Assembly: GCA_041641375.1 (NCBI GenBank)
Contig: JBEPYM010000080.1
Coordinates: 1-14,087, forward strand
From: Paenibacillus_AK sp041641375
GTDB taxonomy: Bacteria > Bacillota > Bacilli > Paenibacillales > YIM-B00363
Direction: 5' to 3'
DNA: 14,087 nucleotides
In this document: positions 1 to 5,176 of the stretch, one piece after another
Layout of the letters: every line of letters starts with the position of its first letter
Position numbering within the stretch: the first letter of the stretch is position 1
Notes under the pieces: generated by a model
Told to the model about the DNA's origin: nothing
Seen by the model: the letters and a program-made list of their open reading frames with translations, nothing else
Databases searched by the model: none
Made by a program: the position numbers and the translations under genes

Positions 1-1
1 C

Positions 2-130
2 CGCATTCGCCGCGAAGCGGTGGAGAACGGCGTCGTATGTATGACGTCGCTGGATACGGTCCGTGCGCTGGTTGATATGATGGAAGCGATCAATCTGTCC
101 CCTGCGCCGATCGCTGCAGGGACGGTGTAA
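2..130 (+). CDS. carB: Carbamoyl-phosphate synthase large subunit, C-terminal fragment
   Basis: Only the last 42 codons are in the window; the gene enters from the left edge in frame 2 and stops at TAA 128-130. The fragment contains RIRREAVENG, then TSLDTVRALVDMMEA, which resembles the end of the MGS-like allosteric domain of CarB (PyrAB) in Bacillales, the domain that senses UMP and PRPP. CarB makes carbamoyl phosphate from bicarbonate, ammonia (supplied by CarA from glutamine) and ATP, for pyrimidines and arginine. Its position immediately before pyrF (2 nt gap) supports the pyrimidine-operon copy. In B. subtilis pyrK and pyrD lie between pyrAB and pyrF; they are absent here. Identification rests on a short tail and on context. 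Confidence 0.78.
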   Translation, partial: RIRREAVENGVVCMTSLDTVRALVDMMEAINLSPAPIAAGTV

Positions 131-132
131 GC

Positions 133-852
133 ATGCAGGCTGCAAGTAAAGTCATGGTGGCGCTCGATTACGGGAGTGCCGCCGAAGCAAGGGGGATTCT
201 CCGCAAGCTTGAGGGAATTCCTTGCTGGATGAAGGTCGGAATGGAGCTGTATTATGCGGAAGGTCCGGCCTTTGTTCGTGAGCTTAAGCAACTCGGCTAT
301 CGCGTCTTCCTGGATTTAAAGCTGCACGACATTCCGAACACGGTGAAGGGCGGCGCTCGCAGCGTCGCCCGCACCGGAGCGGATATGTTCAACGTCCACG
401 CAGCCGGCGGAAGCGCCATGATGAGAGCGGGTGCCGAAGGTGCGGCGGAAGGCGCCGCCCAGGCAGGACTGAAGCCGCCCATCGTAATTGCGGTCACGCA
501 GCTGACGAGCACTTCCCAGGAGGTGCTGACAAGCGAAATCGGCTTGCAGGAGACTGTCGGTGAGGCGGTTGTCCGATATGCGAAGCTGGCACAGGCAGCG
601 GGGCTGCAGGGTGTCGTTTGCTCCGCGCTTGAAGCGGCTGAGCTGAAGGCGCAGCTTGGTCCTGACTTTCAGTTGGTTACGCCGGGAATTAGACCGGCTG
701 GAGCTTCACTTCAGGATCAATCGCGTGTCATGACACCTGCACAAGCGCTCGCCTCCGGCTCGGATTACCTTGTGATCGGTCGCCCTATAACAGAAGCGGC
801 CGACCCGCGGGCAGCATTGGAACATATCATGGAGGAGTTGGTTCAAGCATGA
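133..852 (+). CDS. pyrF: Orotidine 5'-phosphate decarboxylase
   Basis: Decarboxylates OMP to UMP, the last step of de novo pyrimidine synthesis, in the cytosol. The 239-residue length is normal for the bacterial type I enzyme. The hallmark DLKLHDIPNTV lies at residues 61-71 and supplies the catalytic Asp61-Lys63-Asp66 group; Asp12 and Lys34 (MKVGMELY) complete the usual active-site set. The phosphate-gripping segments TPGIRP (183-188) and VIGRPIT (214-220, Arg217) are intact. An AGGGA sequence at 118-122 lies about 10 nt before the ATG, inside the end of carB, so the gene is probably translated by coupling to carB. It overlaps pyrE by 4 nt. Confidence 0.97.
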   Translation: MQAASKVMVALDYGSAAEARGILRKLEGIPCWMKVGMELYYAEGPAFVRELKQLGYRVFLDLKLHDIPNTVKGGARSVARTGADMFNVHAAGGSAMMRAGAEGAAEGAAQAGLKPPIVIAVTQLTSTSQEVLTSEIGLQETVGEAVVRYAKLAQAAGLQGVVCSALEAAELKAQLGPDFQLVTPGIRPAGASLQDQSRVMTPAQALASGSDYLVIGRPITEAADPRAALEHIMEELVQA

Positions 853-1511
853 CATCCGTATCGGGAGAAACTATGGAAAAGCTGCCCTATCGCATTGCGG
901 AACAGCTGCTGCGCATTGGCGCTGTCTCGCTGCGGCCGAACCCGGCGAACCCGTTTGTATGGTCTTCAGGCTTGAAATCGCCAATCTATTGCGATAATCG
1001 GTTGACGATTTCGTATCCAGACGTTCGCGCGATGCTGGCCGAAGGGTTTGCCGCGTTAATTCGCGAGCATTACCCGGATGCCGAAGTGATTGCCGGTGTT
1101 GCTTCCGGCGGTGTACCGCATGCCGCATTCGTTGCGGACAGGCTGGGACTGCCTATGATTTACGTACGCGACAAGGCGAAGGGACACGGCAAGGAGAACC
1201 TGATCGAAGGCAAGCTCGAGCGCGGGCAGAAGGTCGTGCTGATTGAGGACCTCATCTCCACAGGGGGAAGCGCGCTTAAGGCGGCCGTTGCAGTCCGTGA
1301 GGCGGGCGCTGTGCCGCTGAGCGTCATCGCCATTTTTACGTATGAATTCCCATCCGCACCGCCGACGTTCGCTGCCGAAGGCATCGAGCTTCGAACGCTG
1401 TCCCATTATTCCGCCCTGCTGGAGACGGCACTTGGACAAGGTGCAATTGCCGAGCAAGACGTTTCTGTCCTGCAAGCATGGAAGGAAAACCCAAAAGCAT
1501 ATAGTGTTTAA
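849..1511 (+). CDS. pyrE: Orotate phosphoribosyltransferase
   Basis: Joins orotate to PRPP to give OMP, the substrate of PyrF encoded just upstream. The 220-residue product shows the type I PRTase PRPP-binding signature VLIEDLISTGGSA at 130-142, the flexible catalytic loop RDKAKGHGKENLIEG at 107-121, and SGLKSPIYCDNR at 40-51, typical of OPRTases. The ATG overlaps the pyrF stop as ATGA, with GGAGG at 831-835, a rather long 13-nt spacing. A second in-frame ATG at 873 has GGGAGA 4 nt upstream and would give a 212-residue protein closer to the family mean, so the start is uncertain between 849 and 873. The operon ends here at a hairpin terminator. Confidence 0.97.
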   Translation: MTSVSGETMEKLPYRIAEQLLRIGAVSLRPNPANPFVWSSGLKSPIYCDNRLTISYPDVRAMLAEGFAALIREHYPDAEVIAGVASGGVPHAAFVADRLGLPMIYVRDKAKGHGKENLIEGKLERGQKVVLIEDLISTGGSALKAAVAVREAGAVPLSVIAIFTYEFPSAPPTFAAEGIELRTLSHYSALLETALGQGAIAEQDVSVLQAWKENPKAYSV

Positions 1512-1522
1512 CCGCTTCGCCC

Positions 1523-1557
1523 GCCCGGCATCCGGCTTCGATGTGCCGGGCATTTTT
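1523..1557 (+). terminator. Rho-independent terminator of the pyr operon
   Basis: An 8-bp GC stem (GCCCGGCA at 1523-1530 with TGCCGGGC at 1544-1551) is followed by ATTTTT. It begins 11 nt after the pyrE stop and is placed to end the pyrimidine operon. Confidence 0.85.
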
Positions 1558-1574
1558 GCATGAATCTGCATAAG

Positions 1575-1628
1575 AAATAATTATTTTAATCGATAACTAT
1601 TAGTGATACACTAGGGTAGGATTATACT
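1575..1628 (+). promoter_or_regulatory. Putative mqo promoter/operator region
   Basis: AT-rich leader between the pyr terminator and mqo. It holds a perfect 12-bp palindrome AAATAATTATTT (1575-1586) and an imperfect dyad at 1589-1607 of the form ATC-N2-TAA-N3-TTA-N2-GAT, symmetrical about 1598. Possible -10 elements are TACACT (1607-1612) and TATACT (1623-1628); the second would put the transcript start almost on the ribosome binding site (1634-1638), so the first is more plausible. No good -35 is seen, which would suit an activator-dependent promoter. The dyad type recalls LysR-family sites, but no regulator gene is in the window, so this is a candidate only. Confidence 0.35.
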
Positions 1629-1646
1629 GCGGTAAGGACGGTAGCT

Positions 1647-3206
1647 ATGGGTAACAAACAGACAACCACAGATGTTATTTTAATAGGCGCCGGTATTATG
1701 AGTGCTACTTTGGGCTCGCTGTTGAAGGAATTGGCGCCGGATTGGCGGATCACCGTGCTGGAGAGGCTCGAAAGCCCGGCGGAGGAAAGCTCGAACGAGT
1801 GGAACAATGCGGGAACAGGTCATGCCTCGCTCTGCGAGTTGAATTATACGGTTGAGAAGTCGGACGGGTCTATCGATATTAGCAAGGCGGTCAAGATTAA
1901 CGAGGAATATCAGGTTTCCAAGCAGTTCTGGTCTTATTTGGTAAAGAACAAGCTCATTCGCAACCCGCACGATTTTATTGCGGCGCTGCCTCATATGAGT
2001 CTCGTACAAGGGGAGAGCAACGTTTCGTTCCTTCGCAGACGTTTTGAAGCGATGACGGAGAATCCGTTGTTTCACGGCATGGAATTTACAGATAATCCGG
2101 GTGAACTTGCCGAATGGATGCCGCTTGTCATGAACAACCGGACCGTACGAGAGCCGATGGCCGCTACACGGATCGGAACGGGAACCGATGTGAATTTTGG
2201 CGCCTTGACCCGAATGCTGTTTGCCCATCTGAAGAGCAAGCAGGTCGAGATGAAGTTCAAACGGCATGTCGAGGATATCAAGCGTACGTCTGGCGGCCTG
2301 TGGGAGCTGAAGGTGAAGCGGGTTGACACCGGCGAAATCGAGCGCCATACAGCGAAGTTCGTCTTTATTGGCGGGGGCGGCGGCAGCTTGCATTTGCTGC
2401 AAAAATCCGGTATTCCCGAAGGCAAAGGAATTGGCGGTTTTCCGGTCAGCGGACTGTTTATGGTGTGTGATAAGCCGGAGATTGTCGCCCAGCATCATGC
2501 CAAGGTGTACGGCAAAGCTCCGGTCGGGGCTCCGCCGATGTCGGTGCCTCACCTTGACAAGCGCATCATCGACAAGAAGGAGCTCCTGTTCTTCGGACCG
2601 TTCGCGGGTTTCTCGCCGAAGTTTCTCAAGTTCGGTTCGATGATGGATTTACTCACATCGGTCAAGGCCGACAATCTCGTCACAATGATTGCGGCAGGCA
2701 TTCACAATATTCCGCTGACGAATTATCTCATTAAAGAAGTGCTGCAATCGAAGGAAAAGCGGATGGAGGCGCTTCGGGAGTTTGTGCCGAATGCGAAGAG
2801 CGAGGACTGGCAGCTTGTCGTAGCCGGTCAGCGCGTACAGGTGATCAAGGATACGCCGGCAGGGAAGGGGACGCTGCAATTCGGCACAGAAGTGATCAGC
2901 GCGGCCGATGGCTCGATTGCTGCACTTCTGGGTGCATCGCCTGGTGCTTCGACGGCGGTGTCCGTTATGCTTGAGGTGATTCAGAAGTGCTTCCCGCAGC
3001 AGCTGAAATTATGGGAGCCGAAGCTGAAGGAGATGATTCCTTCGTATGGGCTTGCGCTTTCGAGCCATCCGAGCCTTGCCCGTGACATTCAGCAGTCCAC
3101 CTCGGTTCTGCTCGGATTAAGTGATCCTGTGCCTGTGACAGCCTCTGCTCCTTCTTCGATATCCACACCCGTGCAGAAGGAGAAGGTGCATCAATCTGTA
3201 TCATGA
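1647..3206 (+). CDS. mqo: Malate:quinone oxidoreductase
   Basis: FAD-dependent peripheral membrane enzyme that oxidises L-malate to oxaloacetate and passes electrons to the quinone pool, bypassing or complementing NAD-malate dehydrogenase in the TCA cycle. At 519 residues it is slightly longer than the usual ~500. The N-terminal Rossmann FAD motif is VILIGAGIMSATLG (10-23), followed by VLERLESPAEESSNEWNNAG (37-56) and TGHASLCELNYT, a combination characteristic of Mqo. VFIGGGGGSLHLLQKSGI in the middle is the second FAD-contact region. AAGGA (1634-1638) sits 8 nt before the ATG. The last ~25 residues, Ser/Pro/Ala-rich and then charged, extend past the folded domain. Transcribed alone between two terminators. 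Confidence 0.96.
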   Translation: MGNKQTTTDVILIGAGIMSATLGSLLKELAPDWRITVLERLESPAEESSNEWNNAGTGHASLCELNYTVEKSDGSIDISKAVKINEEYQVSKQFWSYLVKNKLIRNPHDFIAALPHMSLVQGESNVSFLRRRFEAMTENPLFHGMEFTDNPGELAEWMPLVMNNRTVREPMAATRIGTGTDVNFGALTRMLFAHLKSKQVEMKFKRHVEDIKRTSGGLWELKVKRVDTGEIERHTAKFVFIGGGGGSLHLLQKSGIPEGKGIGGFPVSGLFMVCDKPEIVAQHHAKVYGKAPVGAPPMSVPHLDKRIIDKKELLFFGPFAGFSPKFLKFGSMMDLLTSVKADNLVTMIAAGIHNIPLTNYLIKEVLQSKEKRMEALREFVPNAKSEDWQLVVAGQRVQVIKDTPAGKGTLQFGTEVISAADGSIAALLGASPGASTAVSVMLEVIQKCFPQQLKLWEPKLKEMIPSYGLALSSHPSLARDIQQSTSVLLGLSDPVPVTASAPSSISTPVQKEKVHQSVS

Positions 3207-3254
3207 TCGCGTGATAAACGGATTGTCAGTGCCGTTCGTGTGTTGATAGAGAGT

Positions 3255-3317
3255 CTCCCCTCAGAGTAGTCACCTGGACTTGACAAATATTCAGGACTAC
3301 GCTGGGGGGAGCCTTTT
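3255..3317 (+). terminator. Terminator of mqo (long hairpin)
   Basis: CTCCCCTCAG (3255-3264) pairs with CTGGGGGGAG (3302-3311) with one G-U pair. After a single A/G mismatch, GTAGTC (3266-3271) pairs with GACTAC (3295-3300). A 23-nt loop lies inside and CCTTTT follows. The stem is strong and the T-tract short. It starts about 50 nt after the mqo stop. Confidence 0.72.
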
Positions 3318-3454
3318 ACATTGCTGGATGACGGTCTTCGTTGTGTATGGATATCTTTGGTGGACACGGCTAGAACGTGTCCTTCGTTGTGTGTAATTAT
3401 TAATGATGAACACGGCCAGAACCCGTCCTTCGTTGTATGTGCAAGTTGTATGGG
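3317..3454 (+). repeat. Three imperfect 46-bp tandem repeats
   Basis: Units begin at 3317, 3363 and 3409. The most conserved block, CTTCGTTGT, recurs exactly 46 nt apart at 3336, 3382 and 3428. Units 2 and 3 also share (G/A)ACACGG(C/T)(C/T)AGAAC followed by GTCCTTCGTTGT. Unit 1 is more diverged. No reading frame with a start runs through them. They lie between the mqo terminator and the inverted repeat, and their function is unknown. Confidence 0.8.
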
Positions 3455-3471
3455 ATACATGATAATTTTTA

Positions 3472-3485
3472 TGTAAGCGCTAACA
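3472..3485 (+). promoter_or_regulatory. cre-like site 1 (candidate CcpA operator)
   Basis: TGTAAGCGCTAACA fits the Bacillus cre consensus TGWAANCGNTNWCA at every defined position. CcpA with HPr-Ser-P binds such sites in carbon catabolite control. No gene starts within 480 nt downstream on the plus strand and no minus-strand gene starts nearby, so the site has no evident target. Confidence 0.5.
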
Positions 3486-3513
3486 TTTGAGGTTGTGTTG
3501 CATGGGATACATG

Positions 3514-3527
3514 TGGTAGCGCTTACA
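3514..3527 (-). promoter_or_regulatory. cre-like site 2 (candidate CcpA operator)
   Basis: Read on the minus strand this is TGTAAGCGCTACCA, one mismatch from the cre consensus. It forms the right inner arm of the nested inverted repeat, centred 42 nt from site 1, and so faces it. The resemblance of the two may simply come from the inverted duplication. Confidence 0.4.
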
Positions 3528-3560
3528 TTTTTAGGATCGCCTCAAAATCGCCAATTATCA

Positions 3561-3637
3561 TGTACTCCATACAAGATACCGCCGCGAACCCTTGATTTTG
3601 GCGCGCTCCAGTTGTACTCCATACATGATACCGCCGC
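3561..3637 (+). repeat. 25-bp direct repeat pair with TGTACTCCATACA core
   Basis: Two 25-nt copies, 3561-3585 and 3613-3637, differ at one base (ATACAAGATA versus ATACATGATA). Each ends in CCGCCGC. The core is the reverse-complement relative of TGTATGGGATACA found at 3447 and 3499, so the motif occurs four times within about 180 bp, in both orientations. Confidence 0.8.
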
Positions 3638-3687
3638 CCCACCCACGCCGCAAATCCACCTCGCCCCGCTGCAAATCCGCCGTACCC

Positions 3688-3848
3688 CACGCCGCAGACC
3701 CATCGGTCCCCGCCGCTCCGCTCCACGCCTCCGCCCCACCCACGCTGCAAACCCACCGCGCCTCCACGCCGTAGACCCATCGGTCCCCGCCGCTCCGCTC
3801 CGGGCTCCACGCCTCCGCCCCACCTACGCTGCAAACCCGCCGGACCCC
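3688..3848 (+). repeat. C-rich minisatellite, two ~80-bp tandem units
   Basis: Unit 1 is 3688-3764 (77 nt) and unit 2 is 3765-3848 (84 nt); unit 2 carries a 7-nt insertion, GGGCTCC or equivalent, near 3801-3808. Both contain GACCCATCGGTCCCCGCCG, then CACGCCTCCGCCCCACC, then ACGCTGCAAACCC. A diverged partial copy (CCCACCCACGCCGCAAATCC) precedes them at about 3638-3660. The plus strand is strongly C-biased. Several minus-strand frames stay open here only because the composition lacks stop codons; I see no gene. Confidence 0.8.
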
Positions 3849-3969
3849 CGCCACAGACCACGAGTTTCCTCGTTGCATTTTACCAGCCAGTCGATTTCAC
3901 CGATTAGAGCGGGAGCGAATATACTGCCAGGGAAGGTCTAATTTCTCGTGCAGAGGAAGTGTTGCCGCC

Positions 3970-4260
3970 ATGATCATGGTACTCGGGCTCGTTGTATTCG
4001 TGTATGTGGTTTTGGCTTGTTGGATTATGCAGGCGTTGGTCGGGCTTCCCCTCGATTGGCTCGATCGAATCGGGATTCCGGTGGAGCAGTATGCCCCTGA
4101 GGCGCTGCGTCATATCGCGGCGGACAGTCAACTGACGGCCGCGCTCGTGGTCGGACTGGTGCTGGTTGTACCGCTTACGTTGAAGGTAAACGCAAGCCTG
4201 GAGCGACGGGTGAAGCAGCTTGTGGATGACAGCGACAGGCAGAACGACTATCAAATTTGA
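3970..4260 (+). CDS. Small predicted membrane protein, unknown function
   Basis: 96 residues, not recognised. Residues 2-27 form a long hydrophobic segment (VLGLVVFVYVVLACWIMQAL) and residues 56-73 a second (LTAALVVGLVLVVPLTL). They are separated by an amphipathic stretch with DWLDRIGIPVEQY, and a charged tail follows (ERRVKQLVDDSDRQND). Two membrane passes with short ends is the simplest reading. AGAGGAAG at 3952-3959 is a possible but distant ribosome binding site. TATACT (3920-3925) is a candidate -10 without a clear -35. It precedes the ABC operon in the same direction but is cut off from it by a terminator and a new promoter. A relation to the transporter is possible but not shown. Confidence 0.7.
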   Translation: MIMVLGLVVFVYVVLACWIMQALVGLPLDWLDRIGIPVEQYAPEALRHIAADSQLTAALVVGLVLVVPLTLKVNASLERRVKQLVDDSDRQNDYQI

Positions 4261-4279
4261 TCGGTACGATCGCCGAAAC

Positions 4280-4314
4280 AACCCTTTGAAGCTGCGGCTC
4301 TCAAAGGGTTTTGT
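4280..4314 (+). terminator. Rho-independent terminator after the small membrane protein
   Basis: A perfect 10-bp stem, AACCCTTTGA (4280-4289) with TCAAAGGGTT (4301-4310), carries an inner AGC/GCT pairing. TTTTGTCGTTT follows. It separates the 96-residue gene from the ABC operon. Confidence 0.85.
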
Positions 4315-4333
4315 CGTTTCTACAAGAAAAAAA

Positions 4334-4348
4334 TTACAATCCTTGTAA
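4334..4348. promoter_or_regulatory. 15-bp palindrome overlapping the ABC-operon promoter
   Basis: TTACAA-TCC-TTGTAA is perfect in its arms. Its right arm overlaps the TGTAAC -35-like element by five bases. A further TACAAG at 4321-4326 mirrors CTTGTA at 4342-4347. It could be an operator that competes with sigma factor, or simply part of the promoter. Confidence 0.45.
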
Positions 4349-4370
4349 CTTCCGACGAGGTTATTTCGTC
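4344..4370 (+). promoter_or_regulatory. Candidate ECF-sigma promoter of the ABC operon
   Basis: TGTAAC (4344-4349), 17 nt, CGTC (4367-4370) matches the form known for B. subtilis SigX/SigM-type ECF sigma factors (an AAC-ending -35 and a CGWC -10). It lies 23 nt before the ATG at 4394, just after a terminator, and no sigma-A-type -35/-10 pair is evident in the same gap. ECF factors of this group answer cell-envelope stress, which suits an FtsX-type exporter. The sigma gene is not in the window. Confidence 0.6.
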
Positions 4371-4393
4371 TAAGTACTAGGGGGAGGCGTGCC

Positions 4394-5176
4394 ATGAAAT
4401 TTTGGAGTCGCGGCAAAATCATACATACAGAAGCGGACCGCGATGAGCGAAGGCTCGAGCGGACTGGCATTGGCGATACGACGGTGTTGACCGTTCGCGG
4501 CGTACAGCGCAGCTTTCAGGTTGGTCAGGCAGAGCTTCATGTACTGAAGGGCATCGATATGGAGCTCAAGAAGCAGCAGCTGGTCATGCTGCGGGGACGT
4601 TCGGGCTCCGGCAAGACGACTCTGCTTAACATGCTGGGAGGTCTTGACGTGCCGACTCGCGGAACGATTGATTTTCTCGGCCAGCCCTTTCACGCGATGA
4701 ATGACGACGAGCGAACCCATATTCGGCGCAAGAGCATTGGCTTTATTTTTCAATCCTACGCGCTGCTGCCTATGCTGTCGGCATGGGAGAATGTGGAGCT
4801 GTCGCTGCGACTGGCGGGTACGCCGCGAGGCGAATGGAAACCCCGCGTTCAGCATTGTCTCGAGTTGGTCGGACTGGGAAAGCGTTCGAGCCATAGGCCG
4901 TTCGAGCTTTCGGGTGGCGAGCAGCAGCGTGTCGCCGTCGCTAAAGCGATCGCGCACCGACCGAGCTTGCTCCTGGCGGATGAACCGACCGCAGAGCTGG
5001 ATTCCCAGATGGGCGCACAGGTAATGAACGTATTTCAGGAGATCATTCGCGTTGAGCAGGTTACGATCTGTATGACGACGCACGATCCGACAATTTTGGA
5101 GGTTGCTGATCATGTTTACGAGATGGTCGACGGGCGATTTGACCGAAGCGCAAGCGGCGGAATGGAAGCGTCCTAA
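4394..5176 (+). CDS. ABC transporter ATP-binding protein, LolD/MacB type (first ATPase)
   Basis: Cytoplasmic ATPase expected to drive the FtsX-type permease encoded two genes downstream. All motifs are present in 260 residues: Walker A GRSGSGKTT (68-76), Q-loop Gln120 in GFIFQSYALLP, signature LSGGEQQRVA (172-181), Walker B LLLADEPTAELD (192-203, Glu197), H-loop His230. The MLSAWENVELSL segment and general length are those of the LolD/MacB/FtsE group that pairs with MacB/FtsX-fold permeases. About 30 polar residues precede the domain, more than usual. GGGGAGG (4381-4387) lies 6 nt before the ATG, fixing the start. It is first in the operon. The 3' end overlaps the adaptor gene by 65 nt. Confidence 0.95.
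   Translation: MKFWSRGKIIHTEADRDERRLERTGIGDTTVLTVRGVQRSFQVGQAELHVLKGIDMELKKQQLVMLRGRSGSGKTTLLNMLGGLDVPTRGTIDFLGQPFHAMNDDERTHIRRKSIGFIFQSYALLPMLSAWENVELSLRLAGTPRGEWKPRVQHCLELVGLGKRSSHRPFELSGGEQQRVAVAKAIAHRPSLLLADEPTAELDSQMGAQVMNVFQEIIRVEQVTICMTTHDPTILEVADHVYEMVDGRFDRSASGGMEAS

Larger units (their letters stand above)
3446..3574. repeat. Nested inverted repeat (potential cruciform)
   Basis: Outer arms of 22 nt, 3446-3467 and 3553-3574, match in reverse complement with two differences. Inner arms ATGTAAGCGCTA (3471-3482) and TAGCGCTTACAT (3517-3528) are perfect over 12 bp. The inner arms carry the two cre-like sites. A third TGCATGGGATACATG copy (3499-3513) sits in the loop. No open reading frame with gene-like character covers it. 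Confidence 0.85.

Noticed and set aside
1680..2552. 290-residue minus-strand ORF inside mqo
   Set aside because: Shadow frame of a well-recognised gene with biased codon use; no start signal.
3280..3285. TTGACA as a -35 element
   Set aside because: It lies in the loop of the mqo terminator and has only a G-run where a -10 should be.
3317..3454. CRISPR array
   Set aside because: Only three diverged units, the conserved part is short (about 9-12 nt) and the rest does not behave as unique spacers; no cas genes nearby.
3523..3878. Three overlapping Gly/Arg/Trp-rich minus-strand ORFs
   Set aside because: They are the same minisatellite read in three frames; the low-complexity repeats shift between frames, there is no ribosome binding site, and composition explains the lack of stops.
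3495..3941. 148-residue Pro/Arg-rich plus-strand ORF
   Set aside because: It runs through the inverted repeat, direct repeats and minisatellite, lacks a ribosome binding site, and resembles no protein.
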